Assembly: GCF_035956715.1 (NCBI RefSeq)
Contig: NZ_CP108381.1
Coordinates: 2,356,001-2,420,000 of the forward strand
Direction of reading: 5' to 3'
Length of the DNA: 64,000 nucleotides
From: Nocardia sp. NBC_01329
GTDB taxonomy: Bacteria; Actinomycetota; Actinomycetes; Mycobacteriales; Mycobacteriaceae
In this document: positions 1-7,816 of the stretch, in pieces
How the letters are laid out: the number at the start of each line of letters is the position of its first letter
Position numbering within the stretch: position 1 is the stretch's first letter
Made by a program: the position numbers and the translations under genes
The notes under the pieces: model-generated
Databases searched by the model: none
What the model saw: the letters and a program-made list of their open reading frames with translations, nothing else
What the model was told of the DNA's origin: nothing

Positions 1-451
1 AGAACTCGTTACCTTCGGGGTCGGCCATCACGATGAAGCCGGTTTCCATCGGGGGAGCGGGCTCGTGCCGACGGATCCGGGCCGCGCCCAGCGCCACCAG
101 ACGAGCACACTCGGTCTCCAAGGCCGCCATCCGCTCCTCACCCTGAAGTCCGGGAGCCGTCCGCACATCGAGATGGACGCGGTTCTTCGCGACCTTGTCC
201 TCGGGCACCTGCTGGAAGAACAACCGCGGACCGTTCCCGGCCGGATCCTCGACGGCCGATCGCGTATTGCGCTGATCTTCCGGGACACCGATCCCGGCCA
301 GGAAGTCATCCCACGCAGCGAGCGGATCGGCGCCCTCGGGCAGCTCGACACCGGGCGGACCCGGGTGAACATAGCCGAGTACCTCGCGCCAGAACGTGGA
401 CAGCGCTCGCGGATCATGGGCGTCGAAGGTGACCTGGATCTGGCGGCTCAT
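1..451 (-). CDS. VOC (glyoxalase-like) family protein, C-terminus beyond window
   Basis: About 150 residues are visible, starting at ATG 451 (MSRQIQVTFDAHDPRALSTF) and running off the left edge at a typical VOC ending, MADPEGNEF. The N-terminal beta-alpha-beta pattern, the internal NRVHLDVR strand and the final D-P-E-G-N motif match single-domain glyoxalase-like proteins of the VOC superfamily. These are usually metal-dependent lyases, dioxygenases or resistance proteins, but the substrate cannot be read here. The start overlaps the upstream DinB-like stop as ATGA (448-451), so the two genes are translationally coupled. The extreme C-terminus is missing only because the window ends. Confidence 0.85.
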   Translation of the reverse strand, partial: MSRQIQVTFDAHDPRALSTFWREVLGYVHPGPPGVELPEGADPLAAWDDFLAGIGVPEDQRNTRSAVEDPAGNGPRLFFQQVPEDKVAKNRVHLDVRTAPGLQGEERMAALETECARLVALGAARIRRHEPAPPMETGFIVMADPEGNEF

Positions 452-1035
452 CGGGTTGCTCCGTTCGCGGAAAGGTGAGTGTGCAGGTAGAGATCGCGCA
501 GTAGGCAGACCTCGGACAGATGGTGGATCAGTTCGCGGTGGATGTGAAGCACCAGCGCCGCCACGGGCAGGTCGGGATACGGCTCGGCGTCACCGATCGG
601 GTCCCGGAGCTCGGACGCGCCGATGGCGCGCACCCCCGCCAGCCAGGTATCGAGTTGGGTGCCCAGCTGATCGAGCGCACCGGCGGCGGTGCCCGCGTAC
701 TCCCACGTCTCGTACGATGCCGGGGCCGCACCGAAATGTGCCGCGTTACGGGCGGCGAGGACACCGACGATGACGTGGCCGAGCCGCCAGGCGATCGTGG
801 TGAAGGGAGCCGGGACCGGCTGCGGGAAGGCGAAATCGATCGTGTGATCGCCCGCGCCCGCCTGCACCGGGGCCGTGGAGCTGCCTCGCGGCCGGACACT
901 CCAGGCTTCCGGCACCGGCGACCAGAAGTACTCCTCATCGGTGAGCCCGGTGAGCCTGTCCCGCAGTTGATGGTTCCAGTGGAACTCCCATTGCTCGCGC
1001 AGTTGATGGTTCCAGTCGAATCCGTCTGCATCCAT
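448..1035 (-). CDS. DinB-like protein (DinB_2 type four-helix fold)
   Basis: The 195-residue protein starts at ATG 1035 (MDADGFDWNHQLREQWEFHW); an in-frame GTG at 1053 is a less likely start. It shows the actinobacterial DinB_2 pattern: an N-terminal tandem W-N-H-Q-L-R, then LTDEEYFWSPVPEAWSVRPR, a central TIAWRLGHVIVGVLAARN helix and a C-terminal HIHRELIHHLSEVCLLRDLY helix with histidines positioned like the family's metal ligands. Such proteins resemble mycothiol-dependent metalloenzymes, but the activity here is unknown. It is first in a two-gene operon with the VOC gene. The duplicated 'cagttgatggttccagt' at 963-979 and 1001-1017 encodes the N-terminal repeat. Confidence 0.85.
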   Translation of the reverse strand: MDADGFDWNHQLREQWEFHWNHQLRDRLTGLTDEEYFWSPVPEAWSVRPRGSSTAPVQAGAGDHTIDFAFPQPVPAPFTTIAWRLGHVIVGVLAARNAAHFGAAPASYETWEYAGTAAGALDQLGTQLDTWLAGVRAIGASELRDPIGDAEPYPDLPVAALVLHIHRELIHHLSEVCLLRDLYLHTHLSANGATR

Positions 1036-1161
1036 GGGGCAACTCTGGCACACCGAGCGGACAGGATCGGTCCACTATCTCTGGCGATGCAGGCCGCGAT
1101 TTCACGGGTTCCGGATCCGGAAGGATTCATGAGCCAGGGATATCGGACCGGGTCCTCACTC

Positions 1162-1195
1162 ACCTCCATTTCATCACAGGTGACGAAATGGAGGT
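1162..1195. promoter_or_regulatory. 34-bp near-perfect palindrome, operator-like
   Basis: Outer arms ACCTCCATTTC and GAAATGGAGGT are exact inverted repeats, and the centre is palindromic apart from two symmetric mismatch pairs. It lies about 127 bases upstream of the minus-strand DinB-like start. No T-tract follows on either strand, so a repressor or activator site is more likely than a terminator. The cognate regulator is not in the window. Confidence 0.55.
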
Positions 1196-1585
1196 AGGGG
1201 GAAGGATGTCCTGAAACGGCACCCGCCGTAACGCTTTCGGAGAATCGGCCGCATCGCACACGCCGGTAGTTCCGGGATATGGAAGGTCGGTTCCCATCGG
1301 ACGAAACGCAGAGCGGTCCGGCGGATCCGTCCGCAGAACCCACTTCCGCTCGAACGCCGATAATCTACATTATGTCAACTTAAGCGCTGCGTATTGCATC
1401 AGATGAATCAGACGTACCTCCCCTGATCACCCCGGCGCCAACTCTCCGACTGCGTAAAACCCTGCTCCGACCTGGCGTGATCGACCCGCCGGGGCGCGTG
1501 TGGACCACCGGCCTAGTTGTATGCATCCGAGAAGGCGGCGGATGCACTTCAGCAAACGGCCCCGTAGCCAGCGCAGATACCCCTA

Positions 1586-1623
1586 TGATTCATCCGGCGA
1601 ATCAATGATTCATGAGATGAATC
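1586..1623 (+). promoter_or_regulatory. Repeated GATTCAT/ATGAATC operator-like motifs before integrase
   Basis: Two inverted pairs are present: TGATTC (1586-1591) with GAATCA (1599-1604), and GATTCAT (1607-1613) with ATGAATC (1617-1623). They end 15 bases before the integrase ribosome-binding site, so binding there would control the integrase-XRE-zinc protein operon. The XRE-type gene of the same operon is the natural candidate ligand (inference). Confidence 0.5.
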
Positions 1624-1650
1624 CGCTTTCTGGTCTTTGGGAGGATTGGG

Positions 1651-2757
1651 TTGGCTGTCGACAAGGTCGGTCGTGTGCGATTGGTCGAATCGGTTCCGCT
1701 GCTCCATCCAGAGCAGCAGACGGTGGACGAGATGCTCACTGGCTTCCGGAACCAGCAACTCGCCCGGAATTTGCAGGTATCCACGATCGACCAGCGGGAG
1801 CGCTTCGTGAAGCGATTCCTGGACTACACCAACGAATTTCCGTGGACATGGACACCGGCGCAGGTCGACGAGTTCTTCGGCGATCTGCGGTCGGTTAACC
1901 ACGCCAAGCAATCGTCGATCCGCGGTTACAGTCAGGCGCTACGGCAGTTCTGCTCATATGTCAGCGATCCGGACTATGGGTGGGACCGAGTCTGTGAGCA
2001 GCGGTTTGGCACTCATCCGGCGCAGGTGTTCCACCGATGGAATACCGCCCAGCACGTCCAGGACAACGAATCGGATCCGAAGAAGCGGGCGTTCACGAAG
2101 CTGGAGTTGCAAGAATTTTTCGACTATTCCGACGATCAGGTCGCGCTGATCGCCGCGAGCGGCCGCAAGGGATATCTGCCGGCTTATCGGGACTCGGTGA
2201 TGTTCAAGCTCGCCTATTCCTACGGGCTGCGATTCAACGAGCTGCGCCACCTGCAGACCATTGACTTCGCGCGGAATCCCCACGCGAAGGAATTCGGCCG
2301 CCACGGCCTGGTCCACGTCCGATACGGCAAGGCGAAACGAGGTTCAGCGCCGAAACGTCGCAGCGTATTGACTGTTTTCGCCTGGACACCCGAGATCATT
2401 ACCGACTGGCTGACTCACGGCCAGCCTCATATGGACGACGGCATCGACTTGTTCCCGAGCGAGCGCAGCACTTTGGTTTCGGAGTCGACGTTGCTGAGGC
2501 GGTTCCGTCGATACTGCGACGTTCTGGGCTTCTCCCCCGGCTTGGACCTGCATTCGCTGCGTAGGTCGATGGCTACGCACCTGATCGAGGACGGTTGGGA
2601 TCCGCTGTTCGTCCAGCAGCAGATGGGCCATGAGCACGCCAGCACGACGGCCCTATATACCTGTGTTTCCAGCGATTTTCGCACCCGCACGTTGCGGAAA
2701 GCATTGGACGCCACGGTGTCAGAGGCGCTGGGCTCGGATAAGGGAGAAGTGGTATGA
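1651..2757 (+). CDS. Tyrosine-type site-specific integrase of the mobile island
   Basis: The 368-residue protein starts at TTG 1651, behind a GGGAGG ribosome-binding site at 1639-1644. An N-terminal SAM-like DNA-binding region (about 25-110) precedes a catalytic domain with all core tyrosine-recombinase residues: R194 in YGLRFNELRHL, H301-x2-R304 in LHSLRRSMATHL, H327 in QMGHEH and nucleophile Y336 in TTALYT. It is the active recombinase of a three-gene overlapping unit; the downstream XRE gene overlaps its stop as ATGA. It probably integrates or excises the island carrying the RT and HEPN genes, although the att sites were not found. Confidence 0.93.
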   Translation: MAVDKVGRVRLVESVPLLHPEQQTVDEMLTGFRNQQLARNLQVSTIDQRERFVKRFLDYTNEFPWTWTPAQVDEFFGDLRSVNHAKQSSIRGYSQALRQFCSYVSDPDYGWDRVCEQRFGTHPAQVFHRWNTAQHVQDNESDPKKRAFTKLELQEFFDYSDDQVALIAASGRKGYLPAYRDSVMFKLAYSYGLRFNELRHLQTIDFARNPHAKEFGRHGLVHVRYGKAKRGSAPKRRSVLTVFAWTPEIITDWLTHGQPHMDDGIDLFPSERSTLVSESTLLRRFRRYCDVLGFSPGLDLHSLRRSMATHLIEDGWDPLFVQQQMGHEHASTTALYTCVSSDFRTRTLRKALDATVSEALGSDKGEVV

Positions 2758-3086
2758 AACGGGAAGTTGGCTACACCTGGCGCTTGGCCGAGCTGATGGC
2801 GCGCAATGGTATGCACAACAGCACCGAGCTGATGCCTCTGTTGCATGAGCGTGGAATCGAGCTATCGCGGCCGCAGGTTTATCGGCTGGTCAATCAACGA
2901 CCCGAGCGGGTTTCACTGCAGATGATGGCGGCACTCTGCGACATCTTCGGCTGCGGCATCGAGGACCTGGTGGCGGTCACCGCGACCGATGTTCGGCGGC
3001 GGAAGGCCAGCTCGGAGACGAATGTCGTCGCACTGAACAAGGCGATACGGCCGAAACGCGCCAGGGTGATCAGCGATGCCGATTGA
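2754..3086 (+). CDS. XRE/Cro-type helix-turn-helix regulator
   Basis: The 110-residue protein overlaps the integrase stop by four bases and the next gene by eleven. A Cro/C1-type HTH fills about residues 8-62: TWRLAELMARNG opens it, LSRPQVYRLVN looks like the recognition helix, and VSLQMMAALCDIFGCGIEDLV is the family's usual last helix pair. The C-terminal 40 residues are basic and probably unstructured. Its position inside the integrase operon suggests control of excision or of the operon itself, perhaps through the GATTCAT repeats upstream. No peptidase or metal site is visible. Confidence 0.88.
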   Translation: MKREVGYTWRLAELMARNGMHNSTELMPLLHERGIELSRPQVYRLVNQRPERVSLQMMAALCDIFGCGIEDLVAVTATDVRRRKASSETNVVALNKAIRPKRARVISDAD

Positions 3087-4557
3087 TGTCAACGCTCGAT
3101 CGACAACCCGAGGCCGACCGCGGACAACGGGCTCGTTCACCTGCGCCCGATGCCACCACAGCGCCAATAAACATCGGGTCGACTGGCCCGATGGCCGGAT
3201 CTGCGGAACCTGTTTCCACCAGGCCATGCGAATGCGCGGCGTCTGTCCCGGCTGCAACGTCGAGCGGTTGCTTCCGGGGCGCGTTGACACCTATGACGAT
3301 CCAGTCTGCGTTACTTGCGCCGGGATTCCGCGCAACTTCCATTGCGGAAGATGCGAAGTCGAGGGCGAGTTCTATCGGCACGGCATTTGCGCCCGATGCG
3401 CACTTCGCGAGGATCTGACCGGTCTCCTGCTTGACCACCCGTCCGACCCCAGCGCGATGGGTCGGCTCGTGGACGTGTTCTGCGCTGCCGATCGACCGGA
3501 GAGCATTCTCACCTGGAAACGATCGGCTGAGGTCCAAGATCTCCTACGCCGCCTATGCTCTGGAGAAATCCCGTTGACCCACGAGGCATTCGACACCGAA
3601 GGAGGCGGGCGGCGCGTCAACCACCTGCGGGCACTGCTCGAGCACCACGGCCTGTTGCCGTCACGGGACCGCCATCTGGCGAATTTCCAGGCCTGGATCG
3701 AGAAGAAACTCGACGCGATTACTGAGCTGTCAATCCGCCAACCGGTGGAGCAGTTCGCCAAATGGCATCATCTCGCACGTATCCGAGGAATGTCCGACGA
3801 CGGCAAGAACACCCGAGGTCCGGCACATGCTTCCAAGCAGGAAATCACCGAGACCATCAAGTTCTTGACCTGGCTTCATGAGACGCACGCTGGCACCGCC
3901 AGCAGTTGCACTCAGCAGGACATCGATGAATGGCTCACGACCGGGCCTACCACCCGGCATTCGATACGGACATTCTTCGTCTGGGCAAGAGAGGCCCGGA
4001 TGAACACGGCCGTCGCCATCGGATTTCGTCAGCCAAAGTCGGTTCCCCTCATCACTCAAGAACAGCGGATTGAATGGCTCCGCGAACTACTCACCGGCGA
4101 CAGCGAGACGCTTTCCTGCCGGATCGCCGGCATACTGCTACTGCTCTACGCGCAGCCCCTCGTGAAGGTCGCGGCCTTAAAGACCACTGCCATCGTCGTG
4201 ACACCTCACGAGATGTTGCTCTCACTGGGAATGGATCCGGTTACCGTTCCGAAGCCGTTCGACGAGCTTCTGCGGGCCCATCTTGCGAACCGGCCGAACT
4301 TGCGCACAGCTGGGGGCACCAGCGACTGGTTATTTCCGGGATATCGCGCGGGGCAGCACATCCATCCCACCTACCTCAGGAACCGGGTTCGGGCGCTCGG
4401 CATCGACCTGCTGGGCTCACGGAACACCGCACTTCGGACTCTGGTGGGCGCAGTGCCCGCGCCGCTGGTCGCCGAGATGCTCGGCTACAGCAACCAAGTC
4501 GCGCACCGCCACGCCGCACTGGCCGCCGAGCCCTGGGCTCGGTACGCGACGAAATGA
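3076..4557 (+). CDS. Zinc-knuckle protein with degenerate integrase-like C-terminus
   Basis: The 493-residue protein has six C-x2-C pairs near residues 23-26, 43-46, 57-60, 78-81, 90-93 and 105-108, consistent with about three zinc ribbons. The C-terminal 200 residues follow the layout of a tyrosine-recombinase catalytic domain: ILLLLYAQPLVKVAAL, DWLFPGYRAGQHIHPTYL, then VAEMLGYSNQVAHRHAAL. The H-x2-R box and the nucleophilic tyrosine are not recognisable, so catalysis by this protein is unlikely. It overlaps the XRE gene and is surely cotranslated. An accessory DNA-binding subunit of the integrase is the simplest reading; this is inference. Confidence 0.75.
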   Translation: MPIDVNARSTTRGRPRTTGSFTCARCHHSANKHRVDWPDGRICGTCFHQAMRMRGVCPGCNVERLLPGRVDTYDDPVCVTCAGIPRNFHCGRCEVEGEFYRHGICARCALREDLTGLLLDHPSDPSAMGRLVDVFCAADRPESILTWKRSAEVQDLLRRLCSGEIPLTHEAFDTEGGGRRVNHLRALLEHHGLLPSRDRHLANFQAWIEKKLDAITELSIRQPVEQFAKWHHLARIRGMSDDGKNTRGPAHASKQEITETIKFLTWLHETHAGTASSCTQQDIDEWLTTGPTTRHSIRTFFVWAREARMNTAVAIGFRQPKSVPLITQEQRIEWLRELLTGDSETLSCRIAGILLLLYAQPLVKVAALKTTAIVVTPHEMLLSLGMDPVTVPKPFDELLRAHLANRPNLRTAGGTSDWLFPGYRAGQHIHPTYLRNRVRALGIDLLGSRNTALRTLVGAVPAPLVAEMLGYSNQVAHRHAALAAEPWARYATK

Positions 4558-4592
4558 CCAAACAGGCCCAGTGAGCTAATGACTGGACGCTC

Positions 4593-4634
4593 CCCCTTGT
4601 GAGCGATATTATGAGCGGTATCGCTCACAAGGGG
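4593..4634 (+). promoter_or_regulatory. Perfect 16-bp inverted repeat covering the RT gene's ribosome-binding site
   Basis: Arm CCCCTTGTGAGCGATA (4593-4608) is the exact reverse complement of 4619-4634; ten bases separate them. The right arm ends in AAGGGG, continuing as AAGGGGAG (4629-4636), which is the Shine-Dalgarno for the TTG start at 4642. In RNA the hairpin would bury that site; in DNA it is a large dyad suited to the HTH of the RT itself. It could also terminate the upstream operon, though no T-tract follows. Confidence 0.75.
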
Positions 4635-4641
4635 AGTTGCG

Positions 4642-6318
4642 TTGGGGCAGAACATAAGTGTCGAGGAAGCTGCGCTTCGGACGGGCAAGTCGGTGGCCAC
4701 CATTCGGCGTCTACTCGCCAGTGGAAACCTTTCCGGCGAGAAGGTGGGTGGCAGGTGGCTGGTGCATGGGGATCGACTTCCCTCGCGACCCGCTGATGCC
4801 ACCACCAGTGCGGCGCCACTTGAGTTGGATCCGTCAACCGCCATCAAATTCTTGATGAAGACCGATCGCAGAGATCTGTGGGTTCCGGACATTCTGAACT
4901 GGGAAGACACTCGAGCTCGTCCAGATGCGGCGATCTCCTCGGCGCTGTCTAAGTGCTCGACCGGCCAGGCCGACCCGTTCGAAGTGGTCGAAGTTCCCAA
5001 GGGAACTCTGTTAAGTCGTGCAGGCGCCTTACTGAGCGTAGAGGACCGCCTCGCTTATCACATGCTGTGTTCGACCTTCGCCCAGAAGGTCGAAGCTGCT
5101 CTGTCGGATCGTGTCTTCAGTTCGCGACTCAACAAGCGCCCTGGCCCCTTCTTTGTACCTGGCATATCGCAATTTTCAGCTTTCCTTGAGACCGTGGAGG
5201 AGAAGGCTGGACTGGAATCCTGGGTAGTGTCGACAGACCTTGTGAGCTACTTTGAGACAATTAGCCACGAACTTCTGTTTGAAGATCTCCGCGATCTGGG
5301 TGTACCGGAAGAGATTACGCGCCCGCTCCGGACGCTGCTCAAGACTTGGCGCAGGTCTTCGCGCGGTGGACTTCCAATCGGTCCCGATGCGTCGCGTCTT
5401 CTCGGGAACCTGTTTCTCGTCAGGGTCGACCGGCAAATGTTGACCGAAGGGTTCGACTACTACCGATACATGGACGATGTACGAATCGTTGCGCCCTCTG
5501 AGCGGGACGGCAGAGCCGCACTGCGGCGATTCGAGGTCCTATGCCGAAAACGTGGTCTTATCGTGGCCGGGGCCGGCAAGTCCAAGATTGAAAAGACCCG
5601 ACCCGGTGCCAAGTCGGATGAAGATGCGCCATTCAAGTGGGCCGAGTACGCGCTGCGTAACGGCTTCGACGAGTCACGCAAGATTCTACGCGACATGTTC
5701 AATGATGCTCTGACCGAGCAGGTAATCAAGCGTCGCCATGCCCGGTTCGCGCTGTTCCGGCTCGGGCGGTTAGTTGATCGCGGGGTGCTCAAGAGGGTAC
5801 TGAAGCGGCTGGAGCAGCTGACCGAGGTATCCAAGGACTCCGCGTTCTATCTAAGGTCGTTTATATCCGAGCGGCATGTTCAGTCGGCGATCACCCAATA
5901 TCTAGGCGAACCCGGAGAGCCGGGGCTTGAGAAGTATCAGGAGGCGTGGCTAATTGCTGCCATGCTGGAGGTGATCCACAAACCACCGGTTGAGTGGATC
6001 GCGTACGCTCGCAGAATCGCTTGGGATGCAAACCAGCCGCAATTCCTCCGAAGTTTGGCATTTAATTTGCTTGCATTGGGGCACGACCCGGATGATATCG
6101 CTAAACTGGTCGAGCTTGCCGAGACAAACTACGACGGCGGGTTAGTTCGGGGCGCCCTTGTGGCTTTGCGTCGGATCGATCGACTGTCACGCCGCACACA
6201 AACGACAACACTGGCACGACACCCCACCCTCCAAGGAACCGTGGACTACCTGGTACCACGCGACTCATTGCCGTCTCTGGTGCAGGAGGGGCTCTGGAGT
6301 CCAATCAAGCCAGCGTGA
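4642..6318 (+). CDS. Reverse transcriptase with N-terminal excisionase-type HTH and alpha-helical C-terminus
   Basis: The 558-residue protein starts at TTG 4642. Residues 5-45 (ISVEEAALRTGKSVATIRRL, then GGRWLVHGDRL) are a MerR/excisionase-like winged HTH. The RT palm spans about 120-320: catalytic aspartate D199 in VVSTDLVSYFETI, the RT4-like GLPIGPDASRLLGN (243-256) and the YMDD box at 276-279. From about 345 to the end the protein is helical and repeat-like, resembling the C-terminal helical domains of Abi and unknown-group RTs. No maturase, thumb-X or endonuclease domain and no intron or msr/msd features were seen, so a group II intron or retron RT is unlikely. Codon use is less GC-rich than its neighbours. 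Defence is inferred, not shown. Confidence 0.85.
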   Translation: MGQNISVEEAALRTGKSVATIRRLLASGNLSGEKVGGRWLVHGDRLPSRPADATTSAAPLELDPSTAIKFLMKTDRRDLWVPDILNWEDTRARPDAAISSALSKCSTGQADPFEVVEVPKGTLLSRAGALLSVEDRLAYHMLCSTFAQKVEAALSDRVFSSRLNKRPGPFFVPGISQFSAFLETVEEKAGLESWVVSTDLVSYFETISHELLFEDLRDLGVPEEITRPLRTLLKTWRRSSRGGLPIGPDASRLLGNLFLVRVDRQMLTEGFDYYRYMDDVRIVAPSERDGRAALRRFEVLCRKRGLIVAGAGKSKIEKTRPGAKSDEDAPFKWAEYALRNGFDESRKILRDMFNDALTEQVIKRRHARFALFRLGRLVDRGVLKRVLKRLEQLTEVSKDSAFYLRSFISERHVQSAITQYLGEPGEPGLEKYQEAWLIAAMLEVIHKPPVEWIAYARRIAWDANQPQFLRSLAFNLLALGHDPDDIAKLVELAETNYDGGLVRGALVALRRIDRLSRRTQTTTLARHPTLQGTVDYLVPRDSLPSLVQEGLWSPIKPA

Positions 6319-6390
6319 GTCAGACTCTACTGTTCAATAGCCTGGGTTGCCGCCGCATACGACTGATCGGCCGCGAGCAAGTTGCAACAG

Positions 6391-7548
6391 CTAGTAGTCC
6401 ATGTTGGCGATCGTGTCGGCCGAGGATGCGTACACGTCGATCAACCGCTCAAGGGCGCCATCGGACTCGATGCAAGCAAGAACCTGCGCCCTGAATACAG
6501 CGTCGAACCGGACGTCGAGACCGGAATCGATCCACTCCATTGCGTGAGGGATCGTCCGACCTAGATAGGCATCAATCTCGTCGAACAAGGCGAAGACGCC
6601 TTGGATGTCTGTATCCGAGGCGGCGTGGAATGGGAACAGCGGGCTGTCGCGGATGCCGGACAGCCCGATCGGCAAGGCGCCGATCCCCGGCGTGTGCAGG
6701 TAGATTGTAGCGCCATGCCCCTTCTCGAAACCCCCGTGAGAGTAGGGGTTGCGCCATCGCTCGACCACCATGATCAGCCGCTCGCGGAGGTGCACCGCTT
6801 CCGAGTCCGAGTGGCCCATTACGCGCCGCCACTTCTCGCCCCAGCGGTCACCGATGATCTTGGTGAGGTCGTCCGTAGTCGGGTCGAAGTCCAGGAAAGG
6901 CAACGCTAGGACGAAGTCGTGCTCCAGCGAGCTGACAAAGGCCGTGATAGCGGCCACGAGGTCATGGAAGGCGTGCATCGCCATGACGTTCTTACCCAGC
7001 AGGAACGTTGACCACGAGCCGAACTCGTTCGTCCCGCTCTCTGTAATGTCGTGAACCATATCGGGGTTGGTGGCCCGTTCGCGGAAGTAGTCGTAGGCCT
7101 GGCGCAACTGTCGGTGCTGGTTCACGACCGTGACGTCGCCGGTATTGAGGGTGTCACTCGCCGTCGCGGCCAAAAGCCCTTCCACAGTCTTGACCGCCGA
7201 CCCAAGTTTCTTCCGTATCTTAGTCAGCAGTTCATCCGCCTGGTCCTCGGTGAGGTTGCCCCAGATACGCAGCCGGAGGCCGAACTTCTGGTGGGCGAGT
7301 TCGCAGTGATAGCCCTTGTAGGCAAACGACACCCACCACGCCACCTTCTCCCCGGGGCCGTCGTGGCGAATCCCGATGAGAGTCAGCGCATGACGAAGCA
7401 GCACTGGGATCGGAGCCTCCTGCGGCGCGAGCGTCGCACGGTACGACGGCAGGTCGTAGTAACGCTCCTCAAGCGCCTTCGGCGGGGAAAAATCACGCAG
7501 CGAGGTGCTGGACAATAGCTTCCCAGCAGCTTCTTCCCTGTCTGACAC
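6391..7548 (-). CDS. HEPN-motif protein of unknown family, convergent to the RT
   Basis: The 385-residue protein starts at a GTG (7548) with a weak ribosome-binding site. The family is not recognised. Its clearest motif is R266-N-P-Y-S-H271 in VERWRNPYSHGG near the end of a long helix (nucleotides 6736-6753), which fits the HEPN RNase signature R-N-x3-H. The preceding region is helical (AMHAFHDLVAAITAFVSSLEH) as HEPN folds require; the N-terminal half is mixed alpha/beta. It ends 72 bases from the RT stop on the opposite strand and shares its lower GC. An RNase effector role is inferred from the motif alone. Confidence 0.7.
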   Translation of the reverse strand: MSDREEAAGKLLSSTSLRDFSPPKALEERYYDLPSYRATLAPQEAPIPVLLRHALTLIGIRHDGPGEKVAWWVSFAYKGYHCELAHQKFGLRLRIWGNLTEDQADELLTKIRKKLGSAVKTVEGLLAATASDTLNTGDVTVVNQHRQLRQAYDYFRERATNPDMVHDITESGTNEFGSWSTFLLGKNVMAMHAFHDLVAAITAFVSSLEHDFVLALPFLDFDPTTDDLTKIIGDRWGEKWRRVMGHSDSEAVHLRERLIMVVERWRNPYSHGGFEKGHGATIYLHTPGIGALPIGLSGIRDSPLFPFHAASDTDIQGVFALFDEIDAYLGRTIPHAMEWIDSGLDVRFDAVFRAQVLACIESDGALERLIDVYASSADTIANMDY

Positions 7549-7816
7549 ACATCAAAGGATGCCAGACGGGCCACTCCCAGGCCGAAGGATGTGGGGATCA
7601 ATATGCAGTAATCGAATATGCAGGGTTACCAGTAGCTCGATGGAAGCCCTTCCCTGTCGGCGTCGGCGTCGGCATCACCCCCTCACCTACGCGTCTGCTT
7701 CAGCACTCCGAACAGGCCCAGTGGGTGACTTCCGTTCGCCATTCGGCAGGCCGGAAATCACCCACGGTCGATACGACATGCTCAGCTGCGATGAAATATC
7801 GACCTCGAACGCCTTC

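Larger units (their letters stand above)
1054..1650. other. Intergenic region between divergent dinB-like and integrase genes
   Basis: No convincing coding sequence is visible. The region holds a 34-bp near-perfect palindrome at 1162-1195 and a cluster of GATTCAT/ATGAATC motifs at 1586-1623 just before the integrase. The left boundary of the mobile island probably lies here, but no attachment-site repeat could be identified by eye. Confidence 0.6.

Noticed and set aside
4642..6318. Interpreting the RT as a retron or group II intron protein.
   Set aside because: No intron domain V-like structure, no maturase or endonuclease region, and no msr/msd-type inverted repeats flank it; the N-terminal HTH is also foreign to those classes.
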